Of a stretch of DNA of 11,458 bases, positions 1 through 6,300 are shown piece after piece (position 1 is the first letter of the stretch; each line of letters starts with the position of its first letter). The notes under the pieces were generated by a model. That model did no database searches. It was not told where the DNA came from and saw only the letters and a program-made list of their open reading frames with translations. The position numbers and the translations under genes were made by a program. The stretch comes from Wenzhouxiangella sp. (GTDB lineage Bacteria > Pseudomonadota > Gammaproteobacteria > Xanthomonadales > Wenzhouxiangellaceae), in contig JAASTB010000041.1 in NCBI GenBank assembly GCA_021767625.1, forward strand, positions 1 to 11,458, written 5' to 3'.

Positions 1-1041
1 CACGACCTGGCCGAAATTCGCGCCAGCATCGGCGTGCCGCCGAGCCAGGCCGCGTCCACCTTCGACATCGCGCCCGATTCCACCGATCCCGTGTCGGGTT
101 TCGCAGGCGAATTCACGCCCCCGCAGCCGATCGAGCTGCCGGCCCTGGTATTTTTCCAGGCAAGCGATACACAAGGCAACGTCGGCGTGCCCGAAGCTGT
201 CTGGCTGGTCGAGCAACGTGCCGCCGTTTCCCCCTCCAGTCTCGGCGCCACGATCGAACAGGGCCAGAGCGAACAACTCGACCTGACCATCGGCAATGTC
301 GGCAGCGAACCACTGACCTGGTCGATCGACGCCGACCTGCCGGCCGGCACCCGGGGTGGCCACGACCCGTCACTGGACGAGACGCTGGACCTGGACGACT
401 TCGTGCTGCCCGGCAACGGCACGGCCAGCCAGTCGGTCGACGGCGGCATCGCGTCGAGGGGACAGGCGGTCGGGTTCACGTTCGAAGGCGATGTCGCGGG
501 CATTTCCGGAACCAGCACCTACGCCTCCGACATGATCATGACCGTCACCTCGCCTGATGGCGCCAGCTATACGGTCGGCGGATTCCAGACCGACAACCCG
601 GATTGGAATTTTCAGGGTAGCGGCTCCGACGATGACGGCAGCTATACCAGCACCCACGTCGGCGAGGACATCTTCGGTACCGGTGGCGTGGCCGACGCGG
701 GGGCCTGGCAGTTGGATTTCGAGCACAGTTACAACGACGCCATGGACTGGTCGGACGTGTCGATCACGCTGCACAAGCAGCAACCGCCGGAATGCGTGGA
801 TCCTTCGGGTGTCACCTGGATCACCGTTGCACAGGCCAGCGGCACGCTCTCGCCGGGCGACGATCAGCAGGTCGGCATCACGCTCGATGCGGCATCGCTC
901 CAGCCCGGTCAGCACCAGGCCCTGCTGTGCATCGTGACGGATGATCCGATTGCCGAACTGGTGGTCGTGGACGTGACGGTCGAGGTCACCGGCGTCGAAC
1001 AGCGCGTCTTCCGCGACCGCTTCGAAGACGCCCCTTTCTGA
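1..1041 (+). CDS. C-terminal part of a secreted multi-domain beta protein (Ig-like/BACON-type plus P-domain-like module), 5' end outside window
   Basis: The frame is open from base 1, so the gene starts upstream; the GTG at 34 is only an internal codon. About 346 residues are visible. Counting from the GTG, residues 65-103 look like the first half of a bacterial Ig-like repeat (SPSSLGATIEQGQ, then IGNVGSEPLTWSI). Residues 255-320 look like its second half (WITVAQASGTLSPGDDQQV, then LLCIVTDDP). Between them, residues 128-247 form an Asp/Gly/Ser-rich stretch resembling the proprotein-convertase P domain (MIMTVTSPDGASYTVGG, GAWQLDFEHSYNDAMDWS). Such modules are common in exported peptidases and other large extracellular proteins. 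The catalytic or binding part, if any, lies outside the window. The protein ends VFRDRFEDAPF, a tail shared with the secreted protein ending at 10863. Secretion is inferred from domain type. The gene converges on gyrA. Confidence 0.8.
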   Translation, partial: HDLAEIRASIGVPPSQAASTFDIAPDSTDPVSGFAGEFTPPQPIELPALVFFQASDTQGNVGVPEAVWLVEQRAAVSPSSLGATIEQGQSEQLDLTIGNVGSEPLTWSIDADLPAGTRGGHDPSLDETLDLDDFVLPGNGTASQSVDGGIASRGQAVGFTFEGDVAGISGTSTYASDMIMTVTSPDGASYTVGGFQTDNPDWNFQGSGSDDDGSYTSTHVGEDIFGTGGVADAGAWQLDFEHSYNDAMDWSDVSITLHKQQPPECVDPSGVTWITVAQASGTLSPGDDQQVGITLDAASLQPGQHQALLCIVTDDPIAELVVVDVTVEVTGVEQRVFRDRFEDAPF

Positions 1042-1057
1042 ATACCGACTGATCGGG

Positions 1058-1082
1058 CGGGCCGGCGGCGTGCGCCGGCCCG
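1058..1082. terminator. Perfect GC-rich hairpin between convergent genes
   Basis: Bases 1058-1067 (CGGGCCGGCG) pair perfectly with 1073-1082 (CGCCGGCCCG) around a 5-base loop, GCGTG. The hairpin lies between the stop of the secreted protein (1041) and the stop of gyrA (1090), so it could end transcription from both sides. Neither strand has a T-tract after the stem, so it is not a textbook intrinsic terminator. It may instead block 3' exonucleases or work with Rho. Confidence 0.55.
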
Positions 1083-1089
1083 GGGGGAG

Positions 1090-3654
1090 CTATTCGGATT
1101 CCTCGTCCGCGACTTCGTCGTCCTCGTCTTCGGACGCGGCCACCCGGGCCATGCCGATGAGCTGCTCCTCCTCACCGAGACGAATGAGCGTGACCCCCTG
1201 GGTATTGCGGCTCATCTGCGAGATTTCCGCGGCCGATGTGCGAACCAGTGTGCCCGCGTTGGAGGTCAACATCACGTCATCCTCGTCGGATACGGCCAGT
1301 GCGGCAACCAGTGGCCCGTTGCGGCCCTCGGTCTGGATGCCGATCACGCCCTGACCGCCGCGCTTGTGGACGGGGAACTCTTCGAGCGGCGTGCGTTTAC
1401 CGTAGCCGTTGGCCGTGCCCAGCAGGACGTCGCCCTCGTCGGCAACCAGCATGGAAACGACCTGCTGGTCGTCCTTCAGTCGAATACCCAGGACGCCCCG
1501 AGTCTGGCGGCCCATGGGGCGCGCATCCGATTCGTGGAACCGCACGGCCTTGCCCGCCGAGGAGAACAGCAGGATGTCGCAGCTGCCGTCGGTGAACGCC
1601 ACGTCGACCAGCTCATCGTCATCCTCGAGCAGCACCGCCCAGATGCCGTTGGAACGGATATTCGCGAAGTCCGACAGCGGCGTCTTCTTGACGCGACCGG
1701 CACGGGTCGCAAAGAACACGAACCAGTCGTCGGGAAACTCGCGCGTGGGCAACACGGCGTTGATGCGTTCGCCCTCGTCGAGCGGCAGCAGGTTGACCAT
1801 CGGGCGGCCGCGGCTGTTGTGCCCGGCCTGCGGCAGTTCATACACCTTGGTCTTGTAGACCTTGCCGGCGCTGGTGAACACCAGCAGGGTGTCGTGGGTG
1901 TTGGTTACCCAGAAGCGCTCGACGAAGTCCTCGTCCTTGGTCTTGGCCGCCGAACGCCCTCGCCCGCCGCGCTTCTGGGCCCGGTATCGGTCCAGGGGCT
2001 GGTACTTTGCGTAACCGGCGTGTGAGAGCGTGACCACGACGTCTTCCGGCGTGATCAGGTCTTCCATGGTCAGGTCGAGGTGGTCGCGGACGATCTCGGA
2101 GCGGCGCACGTCGTCGAACTGATCGCGCAGGGCTACCAGCTCGTCGTGGATGACCTCCATGAGCGCGTCGGGCTCGGACAGGATGCGCATCAGCTCGCGG
2201 ATGGTGTCGAGAATGCTCTCGTACTCCTCGGAGAGCTTGTCCTGCTCCAGGCCGGTGAGCTTCTGCAGGCGCAGGTCGAGAATCGCCTGGGCCTGCTGCG
2301 GCGAGAGCTGGTAACCGCCCTCGCCCAGCCCGTACTCGGGCAGGAGATCTTCCGGGCGCGACAGCTCGGCACCGGCCTGGCCCAGCAGGGATTCCACCAG
2401 TCCGGCATCCCAGCGCTTGCCCTGCAGGGCTTCGCGGGCGTCGGCCGGGGTCTTGGAGCTCTTGATCAGCGCGATGACTTCGTCGAGGTTGGCGATCGCG
2501 ACGGTCAGGCCTTCCAGGATGTGGGCGCGTTCGCGCGACTTCCTCAGCTCGTAGAGGCTGCGGCGGGTGACCACCTCGCGGCGGTGGGCCAGGAAGGCGG
2601 CCAGGATCTGGCGGATGTCGAGCAGCTTCGGCTGCCCGTCGACCAGCGCGACCATGTTGATGCCGAAAACCGTCTGCAGCTGGGTCAGCTGGAACAGGTT
2701 GTTGAGCACCACCTCGGCCACTTCGCCGCGCTTGAGCTCGATGACCATGCGCATGCCGTCCTTGTCGGACTCGTCGCGCAGTTCGGAAATCCCCTCGACC
2801 CGCTTGGCCTTGACCAGCTCGGCGATCTTCTCGAGCAGGCGGGCCTTGTTGACCATGTAGGGCAACTCGTTGACGACGATGCGGGTCCTGCCGCTGTCCT
2901 CGTCGGTCTCGATTTCGGTGCGCGCACGCAGGTAGATCCGACCGCGCCCGGTGCGATAGGCCTCGTCGATGCCCGCCGCGCCGTTGATGATCGCCGCGGT
3001 CGGAAAGTCCGGCCCGGGGAGATGCTCCATGATCTCGTCGATCTCGATATCCGGCTTGCGGATCATGGCCAGGAGCGCGCTGATGACCTCGCCGAGATTG
3101 TGCGGGGGAATGTTGGTGGCCATGCCCACGGCAATGCCGGAGGCGCCATTGACCAGCAGGTTGGGTACGCGCGCCGGCAGGACGGTCGGTTCATGCTCCG
3201 ACTCGTCGTAGTTGGGAATGAAGTTGACCGTTTCCTTGTCGATGTCGGCCAGCATCTGGTGCGCGATCTTGGCCATGCGTACTTCGGTGTAACGCATGGC
3301 CGCGGCCGAGTCGCCGTCGATCGAACCGAAGTTGCCCTGGCCGTCGACCATCATGTAGCGCATGGAAAACGGCTGGGCCAGTCGCACGATGGTGTCGTAG
3401 ACGGCCGAGTCGCCGTGGGGGTGATACTTACCGATGACATCACCGACCACGCGGGCCGATTTCTTGTAGGGCTTGTTGAAGTCGTTGCCCAGCTCGTGCA
3501 TCGCGTAGAGTACGCGCCGGTGCACCGGCTTGAGGCCGTCTCGAACGTCCGGAAGCGCCCGGCCCACGATCACGCTCATGGCGTAATCGAGGTAGGACTG
3601 CCGCATTTCGTCTTCCAGGTTCACCTGGAGCACTTCGCGTGCCATTTCCGCCAT
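1090..3654 (-). CDS. gyrA: DNA gyrase subunit A
   Basis: GyrA is the breakage-reunion subunit of DNA gyrase. With GyrB it introduces negative supercoils using ATP. The 854-residue length is normal. The N-terminus (SYLDYAMSVIVGRALPDVRD) and winged-helix region are highly conserved. The catalytic tyrosine is Tyr122 in AAAMRYTEVR, the same number as in E. coli. The GyrA box, QKRGGRG at 560-566, also keeps the E. coli numbering and marks the start of the C-terminal DNA-wrapping beta-pinwheel. The quinolone-resistance region has Ser83 and Asp87 (HGDSAVYD), the residues of susceptible enzymes, so no classic GyrA resistance change is present. The tail is strongly acidic. I chose ATG 3654 because it gives E. 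coli-like numbering; a weak GGGG (3664-3667) lies 9 bases upstream. mtnA lies upstream on the same strand, an arrangement I recall from Xanthomonas relatives. Confidence 0.99.
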   Translation of the reverse strand: MAEMAREVLQVNLEDEMRQSYLDYAMSVIVGRALPDVRDGLKPVHRRVLYAMHELGNDFNKPYKKSARVVGDVIGKYHPHGDSAVYDTIVRLAQPFSMRYMMVDGQGNFGSIDGDSAAAMRYTEVRMAKIAHQMLADIDKETVNFIPNYDESEHEPTVLPARVPNLLVNGASGIAVGMATNIPPHNLGEVISALLAMIRKPDIEIDEIMEHLPGPDFPTAAIINGAAGIDEAYRTGRGRIYLRARTEIETDEDSGRTRIVVNELPYMVNKARLLEKIAELVKAKRVEGISELRDESDKDGMRMVIELKRGEVAEVVLNNLFQLTQLQTVFGINMVALVDGQPKLLDIRQILAAFLAHRREVVTRRSLYELRKSRERAHILEGLTVAIANLDEVIALIKSSKTPADAREALQGKRWDAGLVESLLGQAGAELSRPEDLLPEYGLGEGGYQLSPQQAQAILDLRLQKLTGLEQDKLSEEYESILDTIRELMRILSEPDALMEVIHDELVALRDQFDDVRRSEIVRDHLDLTMEDLITPEDVVVTLSHAGYAKYQPLDRYRAQKRGGRGRSAAKTKDEDFVERFWVTNTHDTLLVFTSAGKVYKTKVYELPQAGHNSRGRPMVNLLPLDEGERINAVLPTREFPDDWFVFFATRAGRVKKTPLSDFANIRSNGIWAVLLEDDDELVDVAFTDGSCDILLFSSAGKAVRFHESDARPMGRQTRGVLGIRLKDDQQVVSMLVADEGDVLLGTANGYGKRTPLEEFPVHKRGGQGVIGIQTEGRNGPLVAALAVSDEDDVMLTSNAGTLVRTSAAEISQMSRNTQGVTLIRLGEEEQLIGMARVAASEDEDDEVADEESE

Positions 3655-3660
3655 CTACGG

Positions 3661-3715
3661 TAACCCCGTAACTACTTTAAGTTATTCTGATAATTGCCTG
3701 AAAAAATTGAATTTC
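3661..3715 (-). promoter_or_regulatory. AT-rich probable gyrA promoter region
   Basis: This is the most AT-rich stretch of an otherwise GC-rich window and it sits directly upstream of the gyrA start. Read on the minus strand, a CTGAAA (-35-like, 4/6) is followed after 16 bases by AATTAT (-10-like, 4/6). Neither hexamer is convincing alone; base composition and position are the main support. It would let gyrA be transcribed independently of mtnA. Confidence 0.35.
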
Positions 3716-3718
3716 AGG
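3697..3718. repeat. Inverted repeat CCTGAAA-N8-TTTCAGG upstream of gyrA
   Basis: Arms 3697-3703 and 3712-3718 are perfect 7-bp inverted complements separated by 8 bases. The element overlaps the likely -35 region of gyrA. The size and spacing suit a dimeric repressor's operator, but it could also form a short RNA hairpin in an mtnA read-through transcript. No regulator is recognised. Confidence 0.4.
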
Positions 3719-3723
3719 GCGGG

Positions 3724-3756
3724 CTTCCGGGGTAGGCGAGATGCCGCCCCGGGAAG
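3724..3756 (-). terminator. Hairpin downstream of mtnA
   Basis: Bases 3724-3732 (CTTCCGGGG) pair with 3747-3756 (CCCCGGGAAG) with one bulged base. An inner GGC/GCC pair (3735-3737 with 3743-3745) leaves a GAGAT loop. The hairpin starts about 40 bases past the mtnA stop in the mtnA direction. On that strand the nearest T-run is about 15 bases further on, so termination efficiency is uncertain. It may only attenuate read-through into gyrA. Confidence 0.4.
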
Positions 3757-3794
3757 ACGCAACAAACCCGAAATATTACCACAGACGGCTGATT

Positions 3795-4850
3795 TCAGGG
3801 GCTTTCGACCAATCCCGGGGAGGCAAAGTCATAGGGTGGGAAATGCACGCCGCGCTCGGTGACGATGCAGTCGACGAGGTCACCGGGCGTAATGTCAAAG
3901 ACGGGGTTGTAGGCGTCGAAGCCAGCCGGGGCCCGCTCGATCCCGGCCGCCCGCCAGATTTCAGTCGGATCGCGCTCCTCGATCTCGATGCGATCGCCCG
4001 AGGGCAGGTTCGGATCGACGGTGGACCATGGCGCCACGACCATCATGCGCACACCAAAGTGGCGCGCCAGCACGGCCAGCATGCAGGTGCCGATCTTGTT
4101 GGCGACATCACCGTTGGCCGTGATGCGATCGGCCCCGGTGATCACCCAGTCGACGGCTCCCACCGCCATGAGCGAGGCCGCCGCGCCCTCGACGATCACG
4201 CGAAACGGAATTTCCAGCCGGGCCAGCTCCCAGGCCGTCAGGCGCGATCCCTGCAGCCACGGTCGCGTCTCGTCGGCATACACGCGGGCGATCCGGCCCT
4301 GGCGCCAGCCCTCCGCGATGACGCCGAAAGCGGTCCCGATGCCGCCAGTGGCGAGTGAACCGGTGTTGCAATGGGTAAGTACGCCGACGGAGTCGCCCAG
4401 CTCGCGCGCCCCGGCCCGCGCCATGGCGCGGTTGGCTTCGATGTCCTCGGCGTGGATGCGCCGCGCTTCTTCGAGCAAGGCGTCGGGGTCGACGCCTGCC
4501 GGACCTTCGGCGCAGCGCCTCATCCTGGCTACAGCCCAACTCAGGTTGACCGCGGTCGGGCGCGCTCGCTCCAAACGATCGAGCGCTTCGTTCCAGGCGG
4601 CAGCATCGCCGGGACACTCCCGGGCGGCCAGGACGGCGGCATAAGCGGCCGTGATGCCGATAGCCGGCGCGCCGCGCACGACCAGATCGCGAATGGCGCG
4701 AGCCGCCGCCTCGGTGTCCGGAATCTCCAGCCAGTACTCGGTTTCCGGCAGCAGCCGTTGGTCGATCAGCCGCAGGCCGCGGCCGTCGAACGCGATGGCC
4801 CGGAATTCCCCGTCTTCCATTTCTCCGCGCATGCTTTCTTTCGCTGACAT
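3795..4850 (-). CDS. mtnA: Methylthioribose-1-phosphate isomerase (MtnA)
   Basis: MtnA is a cytoplasmic enzyme of the methionine salvage pathway that converts 5-methylthioribose-1-phosphate to 5-methylthioribulose-1-phosphate. It belongs to the eIF2B-alpha/beta/delta-like family. Visible family signatures are VVRGAPAIGITAAYAAVLA (about 57-75), THCNTGSLATGG with the catalytic Cys at 161, YADETRPWLQGSRLTAWEL (191-209), and ITGADRITANGDVANKIGT with the catalytic Asp at 241. These numbers nearly match Cys160 and Asp240 of the Bacillus subtilis enzyme. The 351-residue length is typical. The start is uncertain. ATG 4850 has GCAGGA directly against it, which is too close for a good ribosome-binding site. 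ATGs at 4832 and 4820 are alternatives, the last preceded by GGAGAA. Other salvage genes are not in the window. The gene is divergent from the cyclophilin gene. Confidence 0.95.
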   Translation of the reverse strand: MSAKESMRGEMEDGEFRAIAFDGRGLRLIDQRLLPETEYWLEIPDTEAAARAIRDLVVRGAPAIGITAAYAAVLAARECPGDAAAWNEALDRLERARPTAVNLSWAVARMRRCAEGPAGVDPDALLEEARRIHAEDIEANRAMARAGARELGDSVGVLTHCNTGSLATGGIGTAFGVIAEGWRQGRIARVYADETRPWLQGSRLTAWELARLEIPFRVIVEGAAASLMAVGAVDWVITGADRITANGDVANKIGTCMLAVLARHFGVRMMVVAPWSTVDPNLPSGDRIEIEERDPTEIWRAAGIERAPAGFDAYNPVFDITPGDLVDCIVTERGVHFPPYDFASPGLVESP

Positions 4851-4872
4851 TCCTGCTTCGAAACCGTATTAT
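4844..4872 (+). promoter_or_regulatory. Sigma-70-type promoter of the cyclophilin-lpxH unit
   Basis: CTGACA at 4844-4849 (5/6 match to TTGACA) and TATTAT at 4867-4872 (5/6 match to TATAAT) are separated by exactly 17 bp, the optimum for the housekeeping sigma factor. Transcription would start near 4879, leaving a leader of about 28 bases before the ATG at 4907. The -35 element lies inside the first codons of divergent mtnA if mtnA starts at 4850. Confidence 0.7.
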
Positions 4873-4897
4873 GAGGGATTGTGCAACTCATGGAACA
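4869..4897 (-). promoter_or_regulatory. Possible mtnA promoter overlapping the cyclophilin promoter
   Basis: On the minus strand, CATAAT (complement of 4869-4874, 5/6 match to TATAAT) overlaps the plus-strand -10 element by four bases. A GTTCCA 17 bp further upstream matches TTGACA at only 3/6 positions. Transcription would start near 4862, about 12 bases before the proposed mtnA ATG. The -10 is good and the -35 is poor. Confidence 0.45.
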
Positions 4898-4906
4898 ACC
4901 ACTCAA

Positions 4907-5509
4907 ATGCGAAGCCTGATTGCCCTGCTGATGCTCGCGACCCTGCCGCTGGCCGCGCAGGAAACCGAGCAGACCGACCAGTCCCCCACCCCGGAAGCGA
5001 CGGAGAATCCGACAGTGATCCTGCATACCAACCTCGGCGCCATTACCGTCGAACTGTTCGAGAATGAAGCGCCCGAGTCCACCGCGAATTTCCTGCGCTA
5101 CGCCCGCGACGGGCATTACGACGGCACGATTTTCCACCGCGTGATCGACAATTTCATGATCCAGGGCGGCGGGTTCGACTCGGACTTCAACCAGAAGTCG
5201 ACGCGCGAGCCGATCGAGAACGAGGCCGACAACGGCCTGGAGAACAAGCGCGGGACGCTCGCGATGGCGCGCACCAACGACCCCCATTCGGCCACGGCCC
5301 AGTTCTTCATCAACGTCACCGACAACGACTTCCTCAATCATCGCGGCAAGATGTCCGGCCAGACCTGGGGCTATGCGGTATTCGGCCGGGTAGTCGACGG
5401 AATGGACGTGGTCGACGAGATCCGATCGGTCGAGACGACCAGCAAGGGGATGCATCGTGATGTCCCCGTAGAACCGGTCATCATCGAAAGGGTCGAGCTT
5501 TCTGAGTAA
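4907..5509 (+). CDS. ppiA: Periplasmic cyclophilin-type peptidyl-prolyl cis-trans isomerase
   Basis: Cyclophilins catalyse cis-trans isomerisation of Xaa-Pro bonds during protein folding. From ATG 4907 the protein has 200 residues. It opens with a signal peptide (MRSLIALLMLATLPLAAQ) and an acidic Glu/Thr/Pro linker, so it should act in the periplasm. The cyclophilin core begins at about residue 36. Signatures seen are FHRV with the catalytic Arg at 78, FMIQGGGF (83-90, Gln86), AMARTNDPHSATAQFF (119-134) and a Trp at 154. An in-frame ATG at 4871 was rejected because it overlaps the promoter -10 element, lies before the expected transcription start, and would bury the signal peptide. The symbol ppiA is used by role; the core is equally close to PpiB-type proteins. 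The gene leads directly into lpxH, whose proposed start overlaps its stop. Confidence 0.95.
   Translation: MRSLIALLMLATLPLAAQETEQTDQSPTPEATENPTVILHTNLGAITVELFENEAPESTANFLRYARDGHYDGTIFHRVIDNFMIQGGGFDSDFNQKSTREPIENEADNGLENKRGTLAMARTNDPHSATAQFFINVTDNDFLNHRGKMSGQTWGYAVFGRVVDGMDVVDEIRSVETTSKGMHRDVPVEPVIIERVELSE
5487..5492 (+). promoter_or_regulatory. Candidate ribosome-binding site for lpxH
   Basis: AAAGGG lies 9 bases upstream of the proposed CTG start at 5502, within the last codons of the cyclophilin gene. It is modest in strength, and translational coupling with the preceding gene is likely. It helps decide the start because no conventional start codon exists in this part of the frame. Confidence 0.4.
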
Positions 5510-6287
5510 CGGCGCACCAACCTACCTGGTCGCCGACCTGCATCTGCAGGAGGAGCGACCGGAAACCACGCAGCTGTTCCTCGACTTCGTCGACGGGCCG
5601 GCCCGTGAAGCCTCGGCCCTTTACATCATGGGCGACCTGTTCGAGGCCTGGATCGGCGACGACGCGCCCGGTGAGCTCGGCCGCCGGGTTGCGCGCCACC
5701 TCGCCGAGCTTTCCGGCAACGGCACCGAGCTTTACTTCATCTGCGGCAACCGGGACTTTCTCGTCGGCGACGACTTCTGCCGCGAGGCCCGGATGGAGCG
5801 GGTGGAGGAACCCTATTTCCTCGAGCTCGAGGGCGAGCGCATCCTGCTGCTGCACGGCGACACGCTGTGCACCGACGACGAGTCCTACCAGCGGTTTCGC
5901 CGCAAGGTCCGCGACCCCGCCTGGCAGCACAAGGTGTTGTCCAAGCCGGCCTGGTTCCGGCGCCTGCTCGCACGCCTGGCCCGCTGGATGAGTCGTCGGC
6001 ATACCGGCAGCACGGAGGTGAGCATCATGGATGTCAACGCCGGCGCGGTGACGGCGGCCTTCCGGCATCACGGCGTGCGACGGCTGATCCACGGCCACAC
6101 CCATCGCCGAGCCATTCATGACCTCTCCATCGATCAGCAACACTGCCAGCGCATCGTGCTGGGTGACTGGCACGACACCGGCAGTGCCTTGCGCCTGAAC
6201 CCGGGCTTGGCGATGCTGACCGTCGCTCGCGACGACAATGGAAAGGTGGAGCTCAGGCTTCAGGAAACGGCCGCTCCGCTGAGCTGA
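5502..6287 (+). CDS. lpxH: UDP-2,3-diacylglucosamine pyrophosphatase LpxH, probable CTG start
   Basis: LpxH hydrolyses UDP-2,3-diacylglucosamine to lipid X and UMP at the inner face of the cytoplasmic membrane, the fourth step of lipid A synthesis. It is a calcineurin-like metallophosphoesterase. From CTG 5502 the protein has 261 residues. Ligand motifs are ADLHL (Asp12, His14), GDLFEAWIGDD (Asp45), GNRDF (Asn83, Arg84), LLHGD (His118) and HGHTH (His197, His199). These track the E. coli ligands (D8, H10, D41, N79, R80, H114, H195, H197) with an offset of 4 falling to 2. The first ATG, at 5628, would remove Asp12 and His14 and cannot give an active enzyme. Upstream to the stop at 5469 there is no ATG, GTG or TTG in frame. 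CTG 5502 overlaps the cyclophilin stop. The two genes look like one operon. Confidence 0.93.
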   Translation: MSNGAPTYLVADLHLQEERPETTQLFLDFVDGPAREASALYIMGDLFEAWIGDDAPGELGRRVARHLAELSGNGTELYFICGNRDFLVGDDFCREARMERVEEPYFLELEGERILLLHGDTLCTDDESYQRFRRKVRDPAWQHKVLSKPAWFRRLLARLARWMSRRHTGSTEVSIMDVNAGAVTAAFRHHGVRRLIHGHTHRRAIHDLSIDQQHCQRIVLGDWHDTGSALRLNPGLAMLTVARDDNGKVELRLQETAAPLS

Positions 6288-6300
6288 GCCACGGTCGGGT

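Noticed and set aside
2080..3663. 527-codon open frame on the plus strand opposite gyrA
   Set aside because: It is the antisense shadow of a highly conserved gene. The GC-rich codon bias of gyrA leaves few stops on the other strand, and the translated product shows no domain or membrane pattern.
4871..4906. Upstream ATG at 4871 as the cyclophilin start
   Set aside because: It overlaps the -10 hexamer and precedes the predicted transcription start, and it would put 12 residues in front of an otherwise normal signal peptide.
6250..6285. AGCTCAG/CTGAGCT inverted repeat at the end of lpxH as a terminator
   Set aside because: The 7-bp arms are 22 bases apart, lie within coding sequence and are not followed by a T-run. 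This is within chance for GC-rich DNA.
5628..6287. ATG 5628 as the lpxH start, giving a 219-residue protein
   Set aside because: It would drop the D-x-H metal-binding motif encoded at 5535-5543, which the enzyme family requires.
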